In this document: piece by piece, positions 1-8,321 of the stretch | Numbering within the stretch: position 1 is the stretch's first letter | Layout: every line of letters begins with the position of its first letter | Assembly (NCBI RefSeq): GCF_000226875.1 | Contig: NZ_JH164926.1 | Coordinates: 84,231-138,863, forward strand | Origin: Neisseria shayeganii 871 | Lineage (GTDB): Bacteria; Pseudomonadota; Gammaproteobacteria; Burkholderiales; Neisseriaceae | Reading direction: 5' to 3' | Length of the DNA: 54,633 nt | Notes under the pieces: generated by a model | Told to the model about the DNA's origin: nothing | What the model saw: only the letters and a program-made list of their open reading frames with translations | Databases searched by the model: none | Program-made: the position numbers and the translations under genes

Positions 1-34
1 TGAATTAAATCGAAATTGCTCTAGTCAATCAGGC

Positions 35-220
35 TGAGACCTTTGCAAAACCCCCATCTGCGGCGCATTTCTGCGTTTGGCGTTTATGCCCTATGGGTAC
101 TGCTCGCTTGCTTGCCTATCTATCTGATATGTCTGTCCCACGGGGATTCCTGGCGTTCACGCTCGCTGTGCTGCTACGCCTTGAACTGCATCCACATCTG
201 GGGGTTTTGCAAAGGTCTCA
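35..220 (+). mobile_element. MITE-like repeat, copy 1 (full length)
   Basis: A 186-bp element with near-perfect terminal inverted repeats: the left end is TGAGACCTTTGCAAAACC and the right end is its complement. A GGC is duplicated on both sides (32-34 and 221-223). No transposase is encoded; the only open frame reads through the repeat and is not a gene. The right end abuts a DUS (220-231) whose first A is the last base of the element. From memory, the ends resemble neisserial IS5-family (IS1106-like) termini, so a non-autonomous derivative is inferred. The element fills most of the first 243 bases, which hold no gene. Confidence 0.8.
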
Positions 221-243
221 GGCTACCTGAAAAGCGGATTGGG

Positions 244-1815
244 TCAGCGGATATCGGGTAAGTAGTCGCCATAGCCCTGTTGCCGCATGTGTGCCTCGGG
301 AATGAAGCGCAGGCTGGCGCCGTTGATGCAGTAGCGCAGGCCGCCGCGGTCTTTGGGACCGTCGTCGAAGACGTGGCCGAGGTGGGAATCGGCTGCACTG
401 CTGCGTACTTCGATGCGGTGCATGTGGTAGCTGAAGTCGTCGCGGCGGGTTACGGCATCGGGGCGGATGGGACGGGTGAAGCTGGGCCAACCGCATTGGG
501 AATCGTATTTGTCGCGGCTGCTGAACAGGGGCTGGCCGCTGACGATGTCAACGTAGATGCCGGGGTCGAACAGGTGGTCGTACTCGTGGCTGAAGGCGTA
601 TTCGGTGCCGGCTTCTTGGGTAACGTGGTATTGCTCGGGCGTGAGGATGCGGCGCAGGGTGGCGTCGTCGGGTTTGCGGTAGGTGGCGGGGTTAAAGCCT
701 TGGCCGCTTGGGGCGGACGTGCCGCCCGCTTTTTCCAAAGGCACATCAGCCAGTTTGATGTCGATGTGGCAGTAGCCGTTGGGGTTTTTCACCAGGTAGT
801 CTTGGTGGTAATCCTCTGCGGGGTAGAAGTGGCGCAGTTTTTCGGCTTCCACAGCCAAGGGGCGGCCGTATTTCTGCTGTTCGGCGGCCAAGGCGGCGCG
901 GATCACGGGCACGTCGGCTTCGTCGGTGTGGTAGATGCCGGTGCGATATTGGATGCCGACGTCGTTGCCTTGCTTGTTGTGCGAGAGCGGGTCGATCACG
1001 CGGAAGTAGTAGCGCAGCAGGTCGTTGAGGCTGAGGCGGGCGGGGTCGTAATCGACGCGCACGGTTTCGGCGTGGCCGCTGCCGCGGATCACTTCTTCAT
1101 AGCTGGGTTGTTCGGTTTGGCCGTTGGCATAGCCGGATACGGCGTCCACCACGCCGGGAATGCGTTGCAGATAGGCTTCGAGGCCCCAGAAGCAGCCGCC
1201 GGCCAGATAAACGGTTTTGACGTTTGCCGGCCGGCTTTGGCCTTGGGCATCGGGAAAATAGGGCTTGCCGACGGTGGCGAGGTCGATATCGGGTTGGGTG
1301 AGCAGGGCTTGCGCTTGGGTTTGGTTGAGGCTGCCTTTGTGCACGCGCAGGATGTCGCCTTGGGGCGAGAGCAACACCCAGCTGGGGTACACGCCGATGC
1401 CGGCCTGTTTGGCCAGGGTGCCGTCGTCTAAGGCTACCTGAAGGCCGGGGTAATCGAGTTTGCCGAACCATTGGCCGAAGTCGGGCTGGGGTTTTTCACC
1501 GAGAAAGCCGGGGGAGGCGACGGTGATCAGGTTGGCTTGGGCGAATTCGGGCGACTGCTGCCAGCGGGCGGTGTGTTCCAGCTCGGCCAGGCACAAGGGG
1601 CACCAGCTGGCCCAAAATTTTACCAGGGTGGGTTTGTCTGCCTGGAGCAGTGCGGAAACGGGTTTGCCTTTGGCGGTTTGCAGGGTGTGCAGGCGGTTGG
1701 CAAAGCCGGCTTCGGGCGCGGGGGCGGGGCGGCCGCCGGTGCCGGAGCAGGCGGAAAGTATGCCGCACAGCAACAGGGCAGACAGGCTGCGGATGGTTTT
1801 GTTCAACATGGTCAA
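244..1815 (-). CDS. msrAB: Trifunctional thioredoxin/methionine sulfoxide reductase A/B (PilB type)
   Basis: This 523-aa enzyme should reduce both S- and R-methionine sulfoxide in envelope proteins, using an attached thioredoxin-like domain as electron donor. The N-terminus has a lipoprotein-type signal with lipobox L20-S-A-C23. A thioredoxin-like domain follows, with WCPLC giving Cys72/Cys75. The MsrA domain starts near residue 200 with GGCFWG (Cys208), and the MsrB domain occupies the C-terminal third with QCGWPSF and RYCIN (Cys496). This three-domain order is that of neisserial PilB. A DUS at 1430-1441 is read in frame as LQVA. The gene appears to be transcribed alone. The start at 1815 gives an intact signal peptide; a second Met two codons later is an alternative. 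Function is assigned with high confidence from motifs. Confidence 0.95.
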   Translation of the reverse strand: MTMLNKTIRSLSALLLCGILSACSGTGGRPAPAPEAGFANRLHTLQTAKGKPVSALLQADKPTLVKFWASWCPLCLAELEHTARWQQSPEFAQANLITVASPGFLGEKPQPDFGQWFGKLDYPGLQVALDDGTLAKQAGIGVYPSWVLLSPQGDILRVHKGSLNQTQAQALLTQPDIDLATVGKPYFPDAQGQSRPANVKTVYLAGGCFWGLEAYLQRIPGVVDAVSGYANGQTEQPSYEEVIRGSGHAETVRVDYDPARLSLNDLLRYYFRVIDPLSHNKQGNDVGIQYRTGIYHTDEADVPVIRAALAAEQQKYGRPLAVEAEKLRHFYPAEDYHQDYLVKNPNGYCHIDIKLADVPLEKAGGTSAPSGQGFNPATYRKPDDATLRRILTPEQYHVTQEAGTEYAFSHEYDHLFDPGIYVDIVSGQPLFSSRDKYDSQCGWPSFTRPIRPDAVTRRDDFSYHMHRIEVRSSAADSHLGHVFDDGPKDRGGLRYCINGASLRFIPEAHMRQQGYGDYLPDIR

Positions 1816-1893
1816 CCTCGCATGGGAAGAAATGGATGTGCCTGAATAGACGGACGGCGGGCGGTTTTCTGACAGAGCCAGGTAAAATCAGGC

Positions 1894-2061
1894 TGAGACC
1901 TTTGCAAAACCCCCATCTGCGGCGCATTTTTGCGTTGTGCGCTGCTCGCTCACTTGCCTATCTAGATGATATGTCTGTCCCACGGGGATTCCTGGCGTTC
2001 ACGTTCGCTGCGCTGCTACGCCTTGAACTGCTCGACATCTGGGGGTTTTGCAAAGGTCTCA
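1894..2061 (+). mobile_element. MITE-like repeat, copy 2 (short form)
   Basis: A 168-bp copy of the same inverted-end repeat. It lacks about 18 internal bases (TTTATGCCCTATGGGTAC) that copy 1 has. GGC is duplicated at 1891-1893 and 2062-2064. The right end runs directly into a DUS that is the left arm of the panC hairpin. Together with that hairpin it accounts for most of the gene-free stretch 1816-2140. Confidence 0.8.
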
Positions 2062-2108
2062 GGCTACCTGAAACGCTTTCCGAAGGGTGGAAGTGTTTCA
2101 GGTAGCCT
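2061..2108 (-). terminator. DUS inverted-pair hairpin downstream of panC
   Basis: Arms 2061-2078 and 2091-2108 pair over 18 positions with one G-U, leaving a 12-base loop. Each arm carries a complete DUS. The hairpin lies just beyond the panC stop, where neisserial inverted DUS pairs are thought to act as transcription terminators. There is no strong T-run. Confidence 0.6.
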
Positions 2109-2140
2109 GTTGGCGGAGATGGATTGGGGCGCGGGGCCGG

Positions 2141-2977
2141 TTAATCCAAATGGATTTCCAAGTTGTCGATCAGGCGGGTATGCCCCAGGCGGGCGGCGGC
2201 CAGCGCCACCAGGGCTTTGTCGCCGACATGGGCTACCTGAAGGGTGTCGGCGTGGCGTATTTCCACATAATCCACCTGCCAGCCTTGCTGCTGCAGGCGC
2301 TGTATAGCCTGTTGTTCCAACGCGGCGTAATCGCGTTCGCCGGCGGCCACGGCGGCGGCAACGGCCTGCAGCTCACGGTAGAGCTGGGGGGCGGTTTGCC
2401 GCTCTTCGGCGCTGAGGTATTGGTTGCGGCTGGAGAGGGCGAGGCCGTCTTCGGCGCGGCCGGTGTCCACCGGCACGATTTCCACCGGCATATTGAGGTC
2501 GGCGGCCATGCCGCGAATGATGGCCAGCTGTTGGTAGTCTTTTTTGCCGAAGCAGGCCACATCGGGCTGGACGATGTTGAAGAGTTTGGTCACCACGGTG
2601 GCCACGCCGCGGAAGTGGCCGGGGCGGAAGGCGCCGCACAGCTCGTTTTGCAGATGGGGCGGCTCCACATTGTATTGTTGGCTGACGTTGGGATACAGTT
2701 CCGCTTCGTCGGGCGCGAACACCACCGCCACGCCGGCGCCGGCCAGCTTTTCCGCGTCCTGCGCCAGGGTGCGCGGATAGCGGTCGAAATCTTCGCCTTG
2801 GCCGAATTGCAGGCGGTTGACGAAAATGCTCACCACCACATGGTCGGCACGGCGGGCGGCTTCGCGCACCAGGGCCAGATGGCCTTCGTGCAGATTGCCC
2901 ATGGTGGGCACAAAGGCTACGTTGGAAACCTGTTTGCGCCATTCGCGCAGCTCGTTAATGGTATGCAGGATGCGCAT
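2141..2977 (-). CDS. panC: Pantoate--beta-alanine ligase
   Basis: The enzyme condenses pantoate and beta-alanine with ATP to give pantothenate, a coenzyme A precursor, in the cytosol. The 278-aa product has the nucleotidylyltransferase signature PTMGNLHEGH (HxGH-like HEGH, residues 30-33), FGKKDYQQ and ALSSRNQYLS. FVNRLQFGQ replaces the more common FVNPxQF; I recall the same change in meningococcal PanC, so it is probably lineage-typical. The open frame extends 35 codons further upstream, but the ATG at 2977 matches the family N-terminus (MRILHTINELREW) and has GGGAA upstream. No other pantothenate gene is adjacent. A DUS-like 12-mer near 2230 is read in frame as LQVA. Confidence 0.95.
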   Translation of the reverse strand: MRILHTINELREWRKQVSNVAFVPTMGNLHEGHLALVREAARRADHVVVSIFVNRLQFGQGEDFDRYPRTLAQDAEKLAGAGVAVVFAPDEAELYPNVSQQYNVEPPHLQNELCGAFRPGHFRGVATVVTKLFNIVQPDVACFGKKDYQQLAIIRGMAADLNMPVEIVPVDTGRAEDGLALSSRNQYLSAEERQTAPQLYRELQAVAAAVAAGERDYAALEQQAIQRLQQQGWQVDYVEIRHADTLQVAHVGDKALVALAAARLGHTRLIDNLEIHLD

Positions 2978-3121
2978 GGTAAAAATTCCCGGAAACTGAT
3001 GTTGCAGCGCAGTATATCGGCGCAAGGCAGGGCAGACAAGGGCGGGCGGCGGCCTTGCATCTTGCCGGGCAATCGGCCACAATGGCCCAATTCTGATGAC
3101 CTTCCGAACAAGGAGCGTGTT

Positions 3122-4258
3122 ATGCCTGCTTTACTGCCGCATCCCGATGCCGACGGCCTGCTTGAATATTCCGTGGTTTATACCGACCGTGCGGTAAACC
3201 ATATGTCGCAACAGTTTCAAACCGCCTTGCGCGAGCTGGCGGCCGGCTTGAAAGAAGTGTATGCCGCCCAAGCCGCCGTGGTGGTGCCCGGCAGCGGCAC
3301 GGCGGGCATGGAGGCGGTGGCGCGTCAATTGGCGCGCGGCAAACGCTGCCTGATTGTGCGCAACGGCTTTTTCAGTTTCCGTTGGACCCAGATTTTGGAA
3401 AAAGGCGCGCTGGCGGCAGAATCCCGCGTGTTGGCGGCCCGTCCTACTGCCGCAGGAAAAGCCCAGCCTTTTGCGCCGGCGCCGATTGAAGAGGTGGAAG
3501 CGGCGATTGCTGAGTTCCGCCCCGAGATTGTGTTTGCCCCGCATGTGGAAACTGCATCCGGCATGATGCTGCCCGACGATTACCTGCGCCGCCTCAGCCG
3601 CGCCGCGCATGAAGTGGGCGCATTGTTGGTGGTGGACTGCATCGCTTCGGGCTGTATGTGGCTGGACATGCGCGATTTGGGCATCGACGTGCTGTTAAGC
3701 GCGCCACAGAAAGGCTGGAGCAGCCCGCCGTGTGCCGGTTTGGTGATGTTGAGCGCCGAAGGCGTGGCGGCGGTGGAAAACAGCGAATCCGACAGCTTCG
3801 ATTTGGATTTGAAAAAATGGCTGAACATCATGCAGGCGTTTGAGAACGGCGGCCATGCTTATCACGCCACCATGCCCACCGACGGCTTGATCCGCCTGCG
3901 CGACACTTTGCAAGAAGCGCGTGGCGTCGGTTTTGCCGAATTAAAAGCGGCGCAGGCCGAATTGGGTCGCCAAGTGCGCGCCATGTTGGCGGAAAAAGGT
4001 TTTGCCAGCGTGGCGGCGCCGGGGTTTGAAGCGCCGGGCGTGGTGGTGTGCTATACCGACCGCGCCGATATTCAGAGCGGCAAAGCGTTTGTGGAGCAGG
4101 GGGTGCAGATTGCCGCCGGCGTGCCGCTGCAATGCGGCGAAAGCGATTTCCAAACCTTCCGCATCGGCCTGTTCGGTTTGGACAAATTGCAAAACATTCC
4201 GCGCACGGTTGCCTTGTTGGCCGAGGCGGTGGATAAAGTGCAGCAGGGCGCGGCGTAA
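3122..4258 (+). CDS. Class V aminotransferase (alanine-glyoxylate/serine-pyruvate type)
   Basis: A PLP-dependent fold-type I aminotransferase of 378 aa. Visible family features are the VPGSGTAGMEAVARQL segment near the N-terminus, the DCIASG stretch carrying the PLP-ring aspartate, and APQKGWSSPP with Lys197 as the likely Schiff-base lysine. This arrangement fits the alanine-glyoxylate/serine-pyruvate/phosphoserine-like subgroup; the exact amino donor cannot be read from sequence. The open frame runs much further upstream, but ATG 3122 has a strong AAGGAG 7 bases before it and starts the conserved domain. It stands alone, divergent from panC, and ends before a strong DUS hairpin. A role in glycine/serine metabolism is inference. 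Confidence 0.85.
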   Translation: MPALLPHPDADGLLEYSVVYTDRAVNHMSQQFQTALRELAAGLKEVYAAQAAVVVPGSGTAGMEAVARQLARGKRCLIVRNGFFSFRWTQILEKGALAAESRVLAARPTAAGKAQPFAPAPIEEVEAAIAEFRPEIVFAPHVETASGMMLPDDYLRRLSRAAHEVGALLVVDCIASGCMWLDMRDLGIDVLLSAPQKGWSSPPCAGLVMLSAEGVAAVENSESDSFDLDLKKWLNIMQAFENGGHAYHATMPTDGLIRLRDTLQEARGVGFAELKAAQAELGRQVRAMLAEKGFASVAAPGFEAPGVVVCYTDRADIQSGKAFVEQGVQIAAGVPLQCGESDFQTFRIGLFGLDKLQNIPRTVALLAEAVDKVQQGAA

Positions 4259-4280
4259 GCGCCTGCCGCTGCGGCACCGG

Positions 4281-4315
4281 TTCAGGCTACCTGAAAGCGT
4301 TTCAGGTAGCCTGAA
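4281..4315 (+). terminator. DUS inverted-pair hairpin after the aminotransferase gene
   Basis: Perfect 16-bp arms (4281-4296 and 4300-4315) each contain a DUS and are separated by GCG. It lies 22 bases after the stop codon. A compact, very stable stem without a T-run; a terminator role is inferred from position. Confidence 0.7.
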
Positions 4316-4455
4316 TGCTTGTTGGCGCCCGTCGAAAGCGCGTGGCGGGATTTGCTTTTTTCCGCTACAATGCGCGGCTATTTTCGTTCCCGTTTTCCGA
4401 TGGCGGCGCACGGTTTTGCCGGGCGGCGCGCATCAGCGTACTGTTTGAATATTGC

Positions 4456-6249
4456 ATGAAAAATATCCGTAACTTCTCCATCATCGCCCACATCGACCAC
4501 GGCAAATCCACCTTGGCCGACCGCTTTATCCAATATTGCGGCGGCTTGGAAATGCGCGAAATGAGCACCCAGGTGCTCGATTCGATGGACATCGAAAAAG
4601 AGCGCGGCATCACCATCAAAGCGCAAACCGCCGCCTTGAACTATACCGCGCGCAACGGCGAAACCTATCGGCTCAACCTCATCGACACCCCCGGACACGT
4701 GGACTTTTCCTACGAAGTGTCGCGCTCGCTGTCGGCCTGCGAGGGTGCGCTGCTGGTGGTGGACGCTTCGCAAGGGGTGGAGGCGCAAACCGTGGCCAAC
4801 TGCTATACCGCCATCGATTTGGGCGTGGAAGTGGTGCCGGTGTTGAACAAAATCGACCTGCCCGCGGCCGATCCCGACCGCGTGGCGCAGGAAATCGAAG
4901 ACATCATCGGCATCGATGCCGTGGGCGCGGTTACCTGCTCGGCCAAAAGCGGCTTGGGCGTGGAAGACGTGCTGGAAGAAATCGTCAACAAAGTGCCGCC
5001 GCCCGAGGGAGACCCCGAAGCGCCGCTGCAGGCGATGATCATCGATTCGTGGTTCGACAATTATGTGGGCGTGGTGATGCTGATCCGCGTCAAAAACGGC
5101 ACGCTGAAGCTGAAAGACAAAGTGCGTTTTATGTCCACCAAGGCCGAAACGCAGGTGGAGCAGCTGGGTGTGTTCACGCCCAAGTCGGTGGCCAAACCGC
5201 AGCTGAGCGCCGGCGAGGTGGGCTTTCTGATTACCGGCGTCAAAGAATTGGGGCAGGCCAAAGTGGGCGACACCGTGACCTTGGTGCAAAACCCGGCTGC
5301 CGAGCCGCTGCCCGGCTTTAAAGAAGTACAGAGCCAGGTGTTTGCCGGCCTGTATCCGGTGGAAAGCCACGATTACGAAGCGCTGCGCGAAGCATTGGAA
5401 AAACTGCAGCTGAACGACGCTTCGCTGAAATTCGAGCCGGAAGTGTCGCAGGCTTTGGGCTTCGGCTTCCGCTGCGGCTTTTTGGGTTTGTTGCACTTGG
5501 AAATCGTGCAGGAGCGGCTGGAGCGCGAATTCGATATGGATTTGATCACCACCGCGCCGACGGTGGTGTATGAGGTGATTCTCAAAAACGGCGACAAAAT
5601 CGAGGTGGAGAATCCCTCCAAGCTGCCCGACATCGGCACGATTGAAACCATTTTGGAGCCCATCATCACCGCCACCATTCTGGTGCCGCAGGAGTATGTG
5701 GGCAATGTGATGACGCTGTGCAACCAGAAGCGCGGCATCCAGAAAAACATGCAGTATCTCGGCCGCCAGGTGATGCTCACTTATGATCTGCCGATGAACG
5801 AAGTGGTGATGGATTTCTTCGACAAACTCAAATCCACCTCGCGCGGTTACGCTTCTTTGGATTACGAATTTAAAGAATTCCAGCCCTCCGATTTGATCAA
5901 GCTCGACATCATGGTCAACGGCGAAAAAGTGGACGCTTTGAGCCTGATTGTGCACCGCCAAAACTCGGTGCACCGCGGTCGCGAACTGGCGGCCAAAATG
6001 CGCGAGCTGATTCCGCGCCAGATGTTCGACATTGCGGTGCAGGCATCCATCGGCAGCCAAATCATCGCCCGCGAAAACGTGAAGGCGCTGCGCAAAAACG
6101 TGCTGGCCAAATGTTACGGCGGCGACATCACGCGCAAGAAAAAACTGTTGGAGAAGCAGAAAGCCGGCAAACGCCGCATGAAGCAGGTGGGCAATGTGGA
6201 GATTCCGCAATCGGCCTTCTTGGCGATTTTGCAGGTGGGAGACAAATAA
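4456..6249 (+). CDS. lepA: Elongation factor 4 (back-translocating GTPase LepA)
   Basis: A ribosome-associated GTPase that acts on stalled or mis-translocated ribosomes. The 597-aa length is typical. The G1 loop is AHIDHGKST near residue 10, G3 is DTPGHVDFSYEVSRS and G4 is NKIDLP. The EF4-specific C-terminal domain follows, with the basic tail region DITRKKKLLEKQKAGKRRMK. The open frame extends 47 codons upstream, but MKNIRNFSIIAHIDHGKS at 4456 is the universal LepA start. The stop codon directly abuts the lepB start codon, the widespread lepA-lepB operon, so translational coupling is likely. Confidence 0.97.
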   Translation: MKNIRNFSIIAHIDHGKSTLADRFIQYCGGLEMREMSTQVLDSMDIEKERGITIKAQTAALNYTARNGETYRLNLIDTPGHVDFSYEVSRSLSACEGALLVVDASQGVEAQTVANCYTAIDLGVEVVPVLNKIDLPAADPDRVAQEIEDIIGIDAVGAVTCSAKSGLGVEDVLEEIVNKVPPPEGDPEAPLQAMIIDSWFDNYVGVVMLIRVKNGTLKLKDKVRFMSTKAETQVEQLGVFTPKSVAKPQLSAGEVGFLITGVKELGQAKVGDTVTLVQNPAAEPLPGFKEVQSQVFAGLYPVESHDYEALREALEKLQLNDASLKFEPEVSQALGFGFRCGFLGLLHLEIVQERLEREFDMDLITTAPTVVYEVILKNGDKIEVENPSKLPDIGTIETILEPIITATILVPQEYVGNVMTLCNQKRGIQKNMQYLGRQVMLTYDLPMNEVVMDFFDKLKSTSRGYASLDYEFKEFQPSDLIKLDIMVNGEKVDALSLIVHRQNSVHRGRELAAKMRELIPRQMFDIAVQASIGSQIIARENVKALRKNVLAKCYGGDITRKKKLLEKQKAGKRRMKQVGNVEIPQSAFLAILQVGDK

Positions 6250-7281
6250 ATGGGACAAAACATGATTATCGCCGCCGCCGGTGCGCTGATGGTGGGGTTG
6301 GTGCTGTTTTTCAGCAGCAACAAACAGCGGAAGGACGACGGCGAGTGGAGCAGCGGCCTGCAATGGGGCTATCTGCTGATGATGGTGGGCGCTTTCGGCT
6401 TATTGGCTACTGTGATGAGTCTGACGGCGGTTTTGCTGTTGTTTGTGGCGGCTACCGGCTTGGTATGGGGCTGGCAGAAACTGAGCGCCAAACGGGCGCG
6501 CCCGCAAAGCGAAGAGCAGGCAAAAGCAGCCGACAACAACCATTTCCGCGATTATATCGGCGGTTTTTTTCCGCTGATTCTGGTGGTGTTCGTGCTGCGT
6601 ACCTTTGTGGCCGAGCCGTTTCAGATTCCGTCCAGCTCCATGCGTCCGGGCTTGGTGGCCGGCGATTTTATTTTGGTGAATAAATTTGCTTACGGCATCC
6701 GTACGCCGGTGCTCAACAATGTGCTGATTCCGGTAGGGCAGATCGAGCGCGGCGATGTGGTGGTGTTCAATTATCCGCCCGAGCCGAGCATGAACTACGT
6801 CAAGCGCATTGTCGGCCTGCCGGGTGATGAAGTGGTGTACCGCGACAAAGTGTTAACCGTCAACGGCAAAACCGAGCAAGATACGCCACAGGGTTTGCAC
6901 GGCTATCCCGACGACCTCACGCCGGGTGCATTGCGCGAAGCGGAGCGCTTCCAAGCCGATTTGGACGGCAGGCGTTTTGAAGTATTGAAAGACGAAGGGG
7001 TACCGGCGGTACACATGCCGACTTTGGCGCGTTTCCGCCAAGAAATGGCGGCCAAAGGTTTCGACAGCGGTCTGGGCGACCATTGCCGCTATGAAGCCGA
7101 CGGCAGCGGTTTTGCCTGCACGGTGCCGCCCGGCAAATACTTTGCTTTGGGCGACAACCGCGACAACAGCGCCGACTCCCGCTATTGGGGCTTTGTGGAC
7201 GACAAGCTGGTGGTGGGCAAAGCTTTTTTTGTGTGGATGAATATCAGCGAAATGTCGCGCATCGGCAGCGGCATTCGTTAA
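6250..7281 (+). CDS. lepB: Signal peptidase I
   Basis: The inner-membrane protease that removes Sec/Tat signal peptides. The product is 343 aa. Hydrophobic segments lie at about residues 5-22, 40-75 and 103-118. The catalytic serine is Ser130 in PSSSMRPG and the general-base lysine is Lys185 in NYVKRIVGLPGD. GDNRDNSADSRYWG near the C-terminus is the conserved box E. The protein is longer than minimal homologues because of extra N-terminal membrane sequence and an insert around residues 215-275. It starts directly after the lepA stop and is followed by a DUS hairpin. Confidence 0.96.
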   Translation: MGQNMIIAAAGALMVGLVLFFSSNKQRKDDGEWSSGLQWGYLLMMVGAFGLLATVMSLTAVLLLFVAATGLVWGWQKLSAKRARPQSEEQAKAADNNHFRDYIGGFFPLILVVFVLRTFVAEPFQIPSSSMRPGLVAGDFILVNKFAYGIRTPVLNNVLIPVGQIERGDVVVFNYPPEPSMNYVKRIVGLPGDEVVYRDKVLTVNGKTEQDTPQGLHGYPDDLTPGALREAERFQADLDGRRFEVLKDEGVPAVHMPTLARFRQEMAAKGFDSGLGDHCRYEADGSGFACTVPPGKYFALGDNRDNSADSRYWGFVDDKLVVGKAFFVWMNISEMSRIGSGIR

Positions 7282-7298
7282 CCCAACAGTGGACGTCG

Positions 7299-7336
7299 GG
7301 GTTTCAGGTAGCCCTTGATGAGGCTACCTGAAACCC
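7299..7336 (+). terminator. DUS inverted-pair hairpin after lepB
   Basis: Perfect 15-bp arms (7299-7313 and 7322-7336) each include most or all of a DUS around an 8-base loop. It lies 17 bases after the lepB stop and likely separates lepAB from the next gene. Confidence 0.65.
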
Positions 7337-7408
7337 TGATGTTTGTTTGTCCTCCCGATCCCGGCCTGCTGCCGTGTTTGGCGGGCCGGCCATACTTTTT
7401 AAGAAACG

Positions 7409-7978
7409 GTGTCCGATATGTATCGATTGATTGCCGATGCCTGGGGGCTGATGCGGCTGAATTTCAAACCGGCGACCGAGTATGCTTATCCGCTGCCCGT
7501 GATTGTGGGCGCGTTGTTGGTGATTGGCGCGGTGAATGCGGCCGGCGTGGCGCCTTGGTTTCAGCAGGAGTACGGCATTGCCGCCCTGATGTTTGCGGTG
7601 CATGTGTTGAAATGGCCGGTGTTCAGCTGGGCGGCGAATGTGGTGCTCGGTTATTACGGCAAGCAGAAGCACAATTTTGCCGGCTATATTCTGGCTTCCG
7701 AAATGCTGGTGGTGCCCGGCCTGCTGCTGCTGTATCTGCCCGAGTTGGGCTGGTTGGTGATGCTGTGGCAAATGTGGGCGTTTGCGGTGACCGTTTTGGG
7801 CTTGGTGAAGCTTAGCGAAACCAGTGTCTGGAAAGTGTTGCTGGCGCATGTGGCCGGTTTTGTACTGATGCTGCCGGTGCTCTTGGTGGTGCTTTTGTTG
7901 TTCGCCCAAGCCGGCTGGTTGGATTTGGAGCGTTTCAACAGCATTGTGCTGGAGATGATGCAGCAGCCGAAACCTTAA
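7409..7978 (+). CDS. Small integral membrane protein, Yip1-like, unassigned
   Basis: The 189-aa product is very hydrophobic, with about five membrane-spanning stretches (roughly residues 27-48, 55-80, 90-110, 112-135 and 143-167) and short polar ends. Layout and size recall bacterial Yip1/DUF1282-type membrane proteins, but there is no diagnostic motif, so the family is tentative. The frame opens with GTG at 7409; ATG at 7418 (MYRLIADAW) is equally plausible, and neither has a strong ribosome binding site. It lies between the lepB hairpin and MITE copy 3, so it is probably its own transcription unit. The function is unknown. Confidence 0.7.
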   Translation: MSDMYRLIADAWGLMRLNFKPATEYAYPLPVIVGALLVIGAVNAAGVAPWFQQEYGIAALMFAVHVLKWPVFSWAANVVLGYYGKQKHNFAGYILASEMLVVPGLLLLYLPELGWLVMLWQMWAFAVTVLGLVKLSETSVWKVLLAHVAGFVLMLPVLLVVLLLFAQAGWLDLERFNSIVLEMMQQPKP

Positions 7979-7995
7979 ATGCTTGCGTCACCACC

Positions 7996-8181
7996 GGAGA
8001 CCTTTGCAAACCCCTCATCTGCGGCGTATTTCTGCGTTGTGCGTTTATGCCCTATGGGTACTGCTCCCTCACTTGCCTATCTATGTGATATGTCTGTCCC
8101 ACGGGGATTCCTGGCGTTCACGTTCGCTGCGCTGCTACGCCTTGAACTGCATCCACATCTAAGGGTTTTGCAAAGGTCATC
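7996..8181 (+). mobile_element. MITE-like repeat, copy 3 (full length, eroded ends)
   Basis: A 186-bp copy with both inverted ends, but the outermost bases have drifted (GGAGACC on the left, GGTCATC on the right). ACC flanks it on each side (7993-7995 and 8182-8184), consistent with a 3-bp target duplication. The rest of the stretch 7979-8321 holds the long palindrome described separately and no gene. Confidence 0.7.
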
Positions 8182-8202
8182 ACCAGCCAAATAAATAAGA
8201 AG

Positions 8203-8258
8203 CAGGCTACCTGAAACCGGCTACGCAGAAAGTTGCGTAGCCGGTTTCAGGTAGCCTG
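8203..8258 (-). terminator. Perfect 25-bp DUS palindrome downstream of lpdA
   Basis: Arms 8203-8227 and 8234-8258 are exact complements around a 6-base loop (GAAAGT). Each arm starts with a DUS and continues inward with 12 further bases (ACCGGCTACGCA) unrelated to the DUS. It lies about 60 bases past the lpdA stop, a likely terminator. Confidence 0.75.
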
Positions 8259-8321
8259 TTGCGCTGTTAGCGGTTTGAATGGCGCCATGCACGCCATGCG
8301 GTGTGCATGGGCAAACCCTTA

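Noticed and set aside
43..261. Short open frames in the repeat copies (peptides with LAYLDDMSVPRGFLAF-like text)
   Set aside because: They recur because the repeat recurs, differ in frame and end between copies, and lack start signals; no sign of a protein.
280..1431. Long plus-strand open frame (383 codons) across msrAB
   Set aside because: It is antisense to a fully recognisable MsrAB and is made of Gly/Ala/Val-rich sequence typical of a GC-rich shadow frame.
4315..4455. 47-residue N-terminal extension of LepA
   Set aside because: The extension overlaps the hairpin and is not in the family; MKNIRNFSIIAHIDHGKS is the universal start.
4378..6363. Open frame of 661 codons antisense to lepA
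   Set aside because: lepA is unmistakable on the other strand; the frame is His/Phe/Leu-rich without any domain.
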